Below, piece by piece: positions 59,062 to 64,000 of a DNA stretch of 64,000 bases (positions are counted from its first letter, which is position 1; each line of letters starts with the position of its first letter). The DNA comes from CAZUYC01 sp964624475 (GTDB lineage Bacteria > Myxococcota_A > UBA9160 > SMWR01): the NCBI GenBank assembly GCA_964624475.1, contig CAZUYC010000123.1, positions 6,663 through 70,662 of the forward strand. Direction: 5' to 3'. The notes beneath the pieces are model-generated. The model saw only the letters and a program-made list of their open reading frames with translations, did not search any database and was not told the DNA's origin. Both the position numbers and the translations under genes were made by a program.

Positions 59062-59436
59062 ATGCAGATCCGCTGGCTCGACGTCCTGCGCGACGCCCTC
59101 GCGATCGTGATCGCGAGCGCCCTGGTCCGGGCGGTCGCCCTCGGCGCGGAGGTCTCCGATCCGACCACGAGTGCCTTCGTGCTCGGCGTGTTCGTCGTGG
59201 GCTTCTGCATCGCCGGCTGCCTCCGCCCGCGCCGGCGCTTCGCCCATCTCGGGCTCGTCGCGCTCGCGGCGTGGCTGATCCTCGCGCTCTACGGCGCCTC
59301 GACCGGAGGCGTGGAGTCGTCCGGCGCCTACGTCATGCTGCTCTTCAACCCGACCCTGCTCGGGATGCTCCTCGGCGGCGCCGTCTCCCTCGCGATCGTC
59401 CGGCGGCCGGCCGAGCCGCCGCCTCCGGCGGCCTAG
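59062..59436 (+). CDS. Small membrane protein of unknown function
   Basis: This 124-residue protein has three to four hydrophobic helices (ALAIVIASALVRAVALG, AFVLGVFVVGFCIAGCL, HLGLVALAAWLILALYG and MLLFNPTLLGMLLGGAVSLAIV) and a Pro-rich tail. GGGGGGAAG precedes the ATG. No family is recognised. A nested palindromic element starts inside its stop codon region, so its last bases are part of that element's outer arm. Confidence 0.6.
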   Translation: MQIRWLDVLRDALAIVIASALVRAVALGAEVSDPTTSAFVLGVFVVGFCIAGCLRPRRRFAHLGLVALAAWLILALYGASTGGVESSGAYVMLLFNPTLLGMLLGGAVSLAIVRRPAEPPPPAA

Positions 59437-59599
59437 GAGTGTGACCCAAGACTGGCCCGGAAAGGCCCGGGCGCCGAGGCGCGTCGCTGGCAAGGCGCGC
59501 GACCGAGCCGTAGCGGAGCTACGGCGCAGGGAGCGCAACGCAGCCAGCGGCGATGCATCGGCGGCCGGACGACGGGCCAGTCTTGGGTCACACTCCTAG
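59433..59599. mobile_element. 167-bp nested palindrome with 27-bp terminal inverted repeats
   Basis: The outer arms (59433-59459 and 59573-59599) are perfect 27-bp inverted repeats beginning CTAGGAGTGTGACCCAAGAC. An inner hairpin GCCGTAG/CTACGGC with a 5-base loop (59507-59525) marks the centre, and intermediate segments are partly symmetrical (CGTCGCTGGC versus GCCAGCGGCG). There is no open frame for a transposase. It resembles a miniature inverted-repeat element that moves in trans. A related element lies at 63683-63862. Confidence 0.8.
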
Positions 59600-59662
59600 C
59601 GGCTCTCCGCTCCGCGCGCGCGTCCCCGCCGCGTCCCGCGATCGGGTAGCTTCGAGCGCTCG

Positions 59663-60136
59663 ATGGATCCCAGGGTCCTCTTCTGGACGGGCGCCCTCGG
59701 CCTCATGGCGGGGGTCGTCGGCATCGCGATCGCGGGTGTGCTCCGGCGTCGGCGCGGCGACATCCCCGGGCACCGGCGCGCCATGCTCGGCGCGGCCGCG
59801 CTCGTGGGGGTCTTCCTGGTCGCCTACGCGCTCAAGGTCGTCTGGCTCGGGCACGAGCGCGTCGCCGAATGGAGCGCGGGCGACCGCCGCGTGCTCTACG
59901 TCCACGAGACCTGCATCGCGGTGATGCTCTCCGCGGGAGCGGTCGCGGGCCTGCGCGCCTGGCGCCTGCGCCGCACCCGCAACGCGACGCTCGATCCCGC
60001 CGACCCGCCGGCGCCGGCGTCGCTCGCTCGCTGGCACCGGCGAGCCGGCTGGACCGCGGTCGTGGCCGCGGCCGCCGGCTGGGTCACGGCGCTGCTGATC
60101 CTGATCGGCATGTACCAGCGCGCGGGAGCGTCGTGA
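59663..60136 (+). CDS. DUF420-like membrane protein
   Basis: This 157-residue protein has four transmembrane helices (VLFWTGALGLMAGVVGIAIA, AMLGAAALVGVFLVAYALKVVWLG, VHETCIAVMLSAGAVAGL and VVAAAAGWVTALLILIGMY). The HRRAML motif after helix 1 and the H in the VHETCI and WHRRAGW segments match DUF420 proteins, which are sometimes found near cytochrome oxidase genes and may help heme-copper assembly. None of those genes is here. It follows the nested palindrome. Confidence 0.75.
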   Translation: MDPRVLFWTGALGLMAGVVGIAIAGVLRRRRGDIPGHRRAMLGAAALVGVFLVAYALKVVWLGHERVAEWSAGDRRVLYVHETCIAVMLSAGAVAGLRAWRLRRTRNATLDPADPPAPASLARWHRRAGWTAVVAAAAGWVTALLILIGMYQRAGAS

Positions 60137-60176
60137 GCGCGCGCTCCGCTGCGTGCGATCCGCAGGGGAGCCACGC

Positions 60177-61181
60177 GTGCGCGCGATGAGCGTGCGCGCG
60201 CAGGCGCCCGTCGAGTCGCGGCCGCTCGAGCTCGTCGCGCGCGAGTCCCCGCGGCCGGCGCCGCGCGAGATCCTGGTGCGCGTCGAGGTCTGCGCCGTCT
60301 GCCGGACCGACCTGCACGTGATCGAGGGCGACCTGCCGCTGCGCCGTCCGGGCCTCGTCCCGGGGCATCAGGCGGTGGGAAGGGTCGCCGCCCTCGGCGC
60401 CGCGGCGCGGCGCTTCCGCGTGGGCGAGCGGGTCGGCATCGCCTGGCTGCGGCAGACCTGCGGCGCCTGCCGCTTCTGCGCCCGCGGCGACGAGAACCTC
60501 TGCCTCGACCCGCGCTTCACCGGCTGGGACGCCGATGGCGGCTACGCGGAGGAGGCCGTGGTGCCGGAGGAGTTCGCGCACGCCCTGCCCCCCGGGCCGA
60601 GCGGCCGCGAGCTCGCTCCGCTGCTCTGCGCGGGCATCATCGGCTACCGCGCGTACCGGCGCTCGCGCGTGCGGCCGGGCGGGCGCCTCGGGCTCTTCGG
60701 CTTCGGCGGGTCGGCGCACATCGCGATCCAGGTCGCGCGCCACTTCGGCTGCGAGGTCTACGTGATGAGCCGCGGCGGCGAGCACCGCGACCTCGCGCTC
60801 GAGCTCGGCGCCGCCTGGGTGGGCGAGAGCCGCGAGCCGCCGCCGCGACCGCTCGATGGCGCGATCCTCTTCGCCCCGGCCGGCGAGCTCGTGCCGCCGG
60901 CCCTCGCGGCGCTCGACCGCGGCGGCACGCTCGCGATCGCCGGGATCCACCTCTCCGACGTTCCGCGGCTCGAGTACCAGCGCCATCTCTTCCAGGAGCG
61001 CTGCGTGCAGAGCGTGACCGCGAACACCCGCGAGGACGCGCGCGAGCTCCTCGAGCTCGCCGCCGCGATCCCGATCCGCACGCGCACGCAGGCGTACGCG
61101 CTCGAGGCCGCGAACGAGGCGCTGATCGACTTGAAGCGCGATCGCGTCCGCGGCTCGGCCGTGCTCGAGATCGAGTCCTGA
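60177..61181 (+). CDS. Zinc-dependent alcohol dehydrogenase family protein
   Basis: The GTG at 60177 has GGGGAG 6 bases upstream, and the first strand follows; another start 8 codons upstream is possible. The protein has 334 residues. Catalytic zinc ligands are in CAVCRTDLHVIEGD and PGHQAVGRV, and structural zinc in CGACRFCARGDENLC. The Rossmann motif is GLFGFGGSAHIAIQVARH. The GWDADGGYAEEAVVPE segment is typical of the YogA/AdhP-like subgroup. It would oxidise an alcohol with NAD(P). It is convergent, across a repeat copy, with the carboxylase gene. Confidence 0.92.
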   Translation: MRAMSVRAQAPVESRPLELVARESPRPAPREILVRVEVCAVCRTDLHVIEGDLPLRRPGLVPGHQAVGRVAALGAAARRFRVGERVGIAWLRQTCGACRFCARGDENLCLDPRFTGWDADGGYAEEAVVPEEFAHALPPGPSGRELAPLLCAGIIGYRAYRRSRVRPGGRLGLFGFGGSAHIAIQVARHFGCEVYVMSRGGEHRDLALELGAAWVGESREPPPRPLDGAILFAPAGELVPPALAALDRGGTLAIAGIHLSDVPRLEYQRHLFQERCVQSVTANTREDARELLELAAAIPIRTRTQAYALEAANEALIDLKRDRVRGSAVLEIES

Positions 61182-61184
61182 TCG

Positions 61185-61240
61185 ACTGCGCTCGCCTTCG
61201 GCTCGCTGCGCGCTCCGCTTGCGCGGGCTGTGCGGCGGCC
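61185..61240. repeat. Dispersed repeat, inverted copy
   Basis: The sequence GCGCTCGCCTTCGGCTCGCT continuing as GCGCGCTCCGCTTGCGCGGG is the reverse complement of the dispersed repeat with a few changes. It fills the spacer between the convergent alcohol dehydrogenase and carboxyltransferase genes. Confidence 0.65.
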
Positions 61241-61269
61241 GACCCTCGAGTCGGCCTGCTCGCCCGGGC

Positions 61270-62829
61270 TCAGGGGCGCGTGCCGCGCGCCCGGGGGCCG
61301 AGCAGGGTCGGGACGATCTCGTAGGCGCGCAGGGCCCAGTCGACGAGCAGCGGGCGCGTGTCGCGCGGGTCGATGATCTCCTCGATGCCGAAGACCTCGG
61401 CCGTGGGGAAGGGCGAGCGGAGCGCCGAGAGCCCGGCCTCGAGCTCGGCGCGCAGGGCCTCGGGGTCGGCGGCGGCCTCGAGGTCGCGCTTGTACGCGGC
61501 CTCGACGCCGCCCTCGATCGGGAGCGAGCCCCACTCGCCGGAGGGCCACGCGTAACGCAGGTTCAGCCGGTGATGCGGGCCGTGCCCGGCGCCCGCCACG
61601 CCGTAGACGCGGCGCACGATCACCGAGACCCACGGCACGCTCGCCTGGTACACGGCGGCGAGCGCGCGCACGCCGTGGCGGATCGTCCCGCGCCGCTCCG
61701 CCTCGACGCCGATCAGGAAGCCCGGGTTGTCGACGAAGTTCACCACCGGCAGGTGGAAGGTGTCGCAGAGATCGACGAAGCGCGTGAGCTTGTCGCAGGC
61801 GGCGGCGTCGAGCGCGCCCGCGAGCTGGCGCGGGTCGTTCGCCAGCACCCCGACGGCGAATCCGTCGAGCCGCGCCAGGGCGGTCACGAGCGGGCGCCCG
61901 AAGTGGCGTCCGATCTCGAAGAGGGAGCCGCGGTCGAGGACGAGGGCGAGCAGCCGGCGCACGTCGTAGGGCTGGCGCCGGTCGCGCGGCACGAGGGCGA
62001 GGAGATCCTCCTCGCGGCGATCGGGCTCGTCGTCGCGCGGGGAGCGCGGGGGGGCCTGGTAGACCGAGTCCGGCAGGTAGGCGAGGAAGCGGCGGATCTG
62101 CACGAAGGCCGCTTCCTCGCTCTCCGCCTCGTTGTCGACCGCGCCGCTGCCGCGCGCGTGGATCCGGGATCCGCCGAGCGACTCCTTGTCGATCTCCTTT
62201 CCGAGGGCCCGCTTCACCACCGGCGGGCCGGCGACGAAGAGCTGGCTCGTTGCGCGCACCATGACCGAGAAGTGCGACGCGGCGACCCGCGCCGCGCCGA
62301 GGCCCGCCACGGGCCCGAGCGCCGCCGCGACCACGGGAACGAGCGAGAGGAGCTCCACGGAGACGTCCCAGTCGGGAATGAAGGGGACGTAGGAGCGCCG
62401 GGTGGTGGCCTGGGTGCGGACCGAGCCGCCGCCCCCGGTGCCGTCGACGAGGCGCACGATCGGGACGCGCAGCTCGCGCGCCGCCTTCTCCGCCCAGCCC
62501 ATCTTGTTGCCGATCGCGCCGTCCGCCGCGCCGCCGCGCACCGTGAAGTCGTCGCCGCCGACGACCACGGGTCGGCCCGCGACGCGGCCCCGACCGCACA
62601 CGAAGTTCGACGGGGTGAAGTCGACGAGGCGCCCCTTCGCGTCGTAGTGGGGGCGACCCGCGAGGACCCCGGTCTCGTGGAACGAGCCCGGATCGAGGAG
62701 CCGGTCGATCCGTTCGCGCACCGTGAGCCGCCCGGCCTCGCGCGCTCGCGCGATCCGTTCGCTGCCGCCCATCCGCCTCGCGAGCTCGGAGCGGCGCGCG
62801 AGCTCCTCGAGCTCGGGCTTCCACGACAT
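61270..62829 (-). CDS. Acyl-CoA carboxylase carboxyltransferase subunit
   Basis: This 519-residue biotin-dependent carboxyltransferase beta subunit matches propionyl-/methylcrotonyl-/acetyl-CoA carboxylases. The N-terminal crotonase domain has GRLTVRERIDRLLDPGSFHE, RGRVAGRPVVVGGDDFTVRGG and RLVDGTGGGGSV. The C-terminal half has PVVNFVDNPGFLIG and a GSLPIEGGVEAAYKRD block. The acyl group cannot be assigned. The biotin carboxylase partner is not in the window. It is divergent from the HAD gene across 47 bases. Confidence 0.93.
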   Translation of the reverse strand: MSWKPELEELARRSELARRMGGSERIARAREAGRLTVRERIDRLLDPGSFHETGVLAGRPHYDAKGRLVDFTPSNFVCGRGRVAGRPVVVGGDDFTVRGGAADGAIGNKMGWAEKAARELRVPIVRLVDGTGGGGSVRTQATTRRSYVPFIPDWDVSVELLSLVPVVAAALGPVAGLGAARVAASHFSVMVRATSQLFVAGPPVVKRALGKEIDKESLGGSRIHARGSGAVDNEAESEEAAFVQIRRFLAYLPDSVYQAPPRSPRDDEPDRREEDLLALVPRDRRQPYDVRRLLALVLDRGSLFEIGRHFGRPLVTALARLDGFAVGVLANDPRQLAGALDAAACDKLTRFVDLCDTFHLPVVNFVDNPGFLIGVEAERRGTIRHGVRALAAVYQASVPWVSVIVRRVYGVAGAGHGPHHRLNLRYAWPSGEWGSLPIEGGVEAAYKRDLEAAADPEALRAELEAGLSALRSPFPTAEVFGIEEIIDPRDTRPLLVDWALRAYEIVPTLLGPRARGTRP

Positions 62830-62876
62830 CGCGGGCAGCTTAGCCGAGCGGGTCCCGCGCTACGCTCGCCCGGCAC

Positions 62877-63674
62877 GTGCTGCGCCTGCTCGCGCTCGAC
62901 TTCGACGGCGTGATCTCCGACAGCGCTCCCGAGGCCTTCCTCGTGGCCGCGCGGACCTTCCGCGAGCTGCGTCCGGGAAGCCGCCTCGCGGCAGAGCTCG
63001 GCTGCGGCCGCGGCGATCGCGCGCCGGCGCGCGCCGAGGTGCTCGCGCACCCCCTCTATCCGGAGTTCCTCGAGCTGATGCCGCTCGGGAACCGCGCCGA
63101 CGACTACGGGGTGATGCTCGACGCGATCGAGGCGGAGGCTCGTCTCCCCGACCAGGCCGCCTACGACGCCTGGCGCGATCGGCTCGACCGCGAGTGGCTG
63201 CGGGGCTTCCACAAGGGCTTCTATCGCGTCCGCGCGGCGCTCTCGGAGTCCGATCCCGCGGGTTGGAGCGGCCTCATGCAGCCCTACCCGGGGCTTGCGG
63301 AGATCCTGCGCGCCCGGGGGGCCTCGGTGCTGCTCGCCATCGCCACGGCCAAGGACCGCCGTTCCGTGGGGAGGTGCCTGCGCAGCTACGGGCTCGACGA
63401 CCTCTTCCCGGAAGGCCGCGTGCTCGACAAGGAGACCGGGGTCAGCAAGGCCGATCACCTCGCGCACCTGCAGGCGCGCTTCGGCATTCCGTACCCGGAG
63501 ATGGCCTTCGTCGAGGACAAGGTGAACCACCTCGACGCCGTGGCCCCCCTCGGCGTGCGCTGTGCGCTCGCGGCCTGGGGCTACAACGGCGAACGTGAGG
63601 TCCGTCACGCCCGCGCCCGCGGCTACCTCGTCTGCACGCTCGAGGACGTCGAGGCGCAGCTCTTCGGCCCGTAG
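62877..63674 (+). CDS. HAD-superfamily hydrolase
   Basis: This 265-residue protein has a GTG start (an Ala-rich DNA region precedes it). Motif I is LALDFDGVISDSAPEAF with the nucleophile Asp. A large helical cap (residues 30-125) follows. Motif II Thr is in LLAIATAKDRR, the Lys in KETGVSKADHL, and the acidic pair in MAFVEDKVNHLD. The layout fits subfamily I phosphatases with a C1 cap. The substrate is unknown. The nested palindrome at 63683 begins 8 bases after its stop. Confidence 0.9.
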   Translation: MLRLLALDFDGVISDSAPEAFLVAARTFRELRPGSRLAAELGCGRGDRAPARAEVLAHPLYPEFLELMPLGNRADDYGVMLDAIEAEARLPDQAAYDAWRDRLDREWLRGFHKGFYRVRAALSESDPAGWSGLMQPYPGLAEILRARGASVLLAIATAKDRRSVGRCLRSYGLDDLFPEGRVLDKETGVSKADHLAHLQARFGIPYPEMAFVEDKVNHLDAVAPLGVRCALAAWGYNGEREVRHARARGYLVCTLEDVEAQLFGP

Positions 63675-63682
63675 CCGCGCCT

Positions 63683-63862
63683 AGCCCGCATGTCTCACCA
63701 GGGCGCTACTGCGGCGACGCATCTGCCCGCCCTGGCACGAGATCGCTCCCTGCGGGTGCTCGACGTAGCGCCGGCTACGCCTCCGCTTCCCTCGGTCGCG
63801 ATCTCGTGCCAGGACAGGCATCTGCGCCGCCTCGCTACGCGCCCTAGTGAGACATGCGGGCT
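63683..63862. mobile_element. 180-bp nested palindrome, second member of the family at 59433
   Basis: Outer arms of 24 bp (63683-63706 and 63839-63862, starting AGCCCGCATGTCTCAC, one mismatch) enclose 15-bp arms CTGGCACGAGATCGC / GCGATCTCGTGCCAG (63732-63746, 63798-63812) and a central CGTAGC/GCTACG hairpin (63764-63779). Inner blocks CGCTCCCTGCG, CGTAG, CTACG and CTCGGTCGCG are also found, in the other orientation, in the element at 59433, while outer arms differ. No transposase frame is present. Confidence 0.8.
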
Positions 63863-63880
63863 CCTGCTTATCCGGTTGTT

Positions 63881-64000
63881 TCAGCCTACCGCTACAGGTT
63901 GGGGTTGGTGGTCACCGCCGTGGCGTATCTGCTCGTAGGTGGTCGGGCCGCGGCTGGTTCCGAGGCCCAGCACCGTCTGGAAGGCGGCTTGGGGCGTGTG
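63881..64000 (-). pseudogene. C-terminal transposase-like fragment, cut by the window edge
   Basis: The minus-strand frame enters at the right edge and reads PQAAFQTVLGLGTSRGPTTY, then EQIRHGGDHQPQPVAVG and stop. The segment resembles the C-terminal end of IS21-type IstA transposases (a 'P..AF..VLGL..' helix, later 'L...GLD.QP.P'), with the middle region apparently deleted. The similarity is from memory and partial. It lies just 18 bases from the nested palindrome. Confidence 0.35.

Overview
The window is very GC-rich (about 70 percent or more by eye, with codon third positions almost all G or C). It is densely packed bacterial chromosomal DNA with many GTG starts and repeated 4-base GTGA/ATGA stop-start overlaps. 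The gene content suggests a deltaproteobacterial-type Gram-negative lineage (Myxococcota, Desulfobacterota or Binatota-like). It includes a DUF6178 protein, a small bacterial histone-fold protein, a DUF815 ATPase, Mla lipid-trafficking proteins, a DUF1329 outer-membrane-type protein, a TolC/MacAB efflux set and a periplasmic PheC-chorismate mutase fusion. I cannot resolve the taxon further. I saw no rRNA, tRNA or CRISPR array.

Layout. 1-2.4 kb: the edge of a probable CoA-pathway gene, a Rieske/SRPBCC protein, a TetR regulator and a sulfotransferase-like protein. 2.5-7.7 kb: a leftward operon, tetR-tolC-macA-macB(ATPase)-macB(permease), with overlapping stops and starts and a palindromic operator in its promoter. 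7.8-14.6 kb: a sigma-70 factor, an MFS transporter, a 39-bp perfect hairpin (REP-like), a Gfo/Idh/MocA oxidoreductase, two small exported or membrane proteins and ilvD. 14.5-17.8 kb: a leftward operon of alpha/beta hydrolase, threonine aldolase and a phospholipase D-like protein. 17.9-20.7 kb: a histone-fold gene with its own strong promoter and terminator, DUF6178, a Nudix hydrolase and an ACT-domain protein, with a phosphatase gene scrap between the last two. 20.7-23.1 kb: an island of visibly lower GC encoding three secreted proteins, one a calcium-binding thrombospondin-type-3/dockerin-like protein.

23.5-31.6 kb: DUF815 ATPase, a membrane dipeptidase-like Tat protein, an alpha-oxoamine synthase (possibly serine palmitoyltransferase), convergent mlaA and mlaC, a hydrolase and an M20 peptidase. 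31.6-37.6 kb: aconitase, a 7TM-PAS sensor lacking a kinase, a lipid kinase, a queuosine-salvage enzyme and a permease, followed by remnants of a VOC protein and a cytochrome P450. 37.6-45.6 kb: a Ser/Thr-rich exported protein, the PheC-chorismate mutase fusion, a cold-shock-domain protein, glutamine-dependent NAD synthetase, a MaoC protein, a membrane-anchored Fe-S aldo/keto reductase and a DUF1329 protein. 45.6-50.4 kb: a GT-C glycosyltransferase, a DHH phosphoesterase, an ApaH-like phosphatase and a decayed segment with an M48 peptidase scrap.

50.4-54 kb: a Ser/Thr kinase with zinc ribbons, a GT87 mannosyltransferase-like protein and a TPR lipoprotein. 54-56.5 kb: modABC molybdate uptake. 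56.5-64 kb: a small exported protein, a tandem repeat that runs into an RNA methyltransferase gene, a solo TOPRIM-like protein, membrane proteins, an alcohol dehydrogenase, an acyl-CoA carboxylase subunit and a HAD phosphatase. Two nested palindromic elements lie in this last region. A transposase-like fragment sits at the right edge.

The most unusual features are the non-genic ones: a dispersed repeat family (core GCAGCGAGGCGAAGCCGAGC) found at gene ends and inside coding sequence, two related nested palindromes, and a RAYT/REP-like 39-bp hairpin. Among proteins, the tailed bacterial histone, the zinc-ribbon kinase and the PheC-chorismate mutase fusion stand out.
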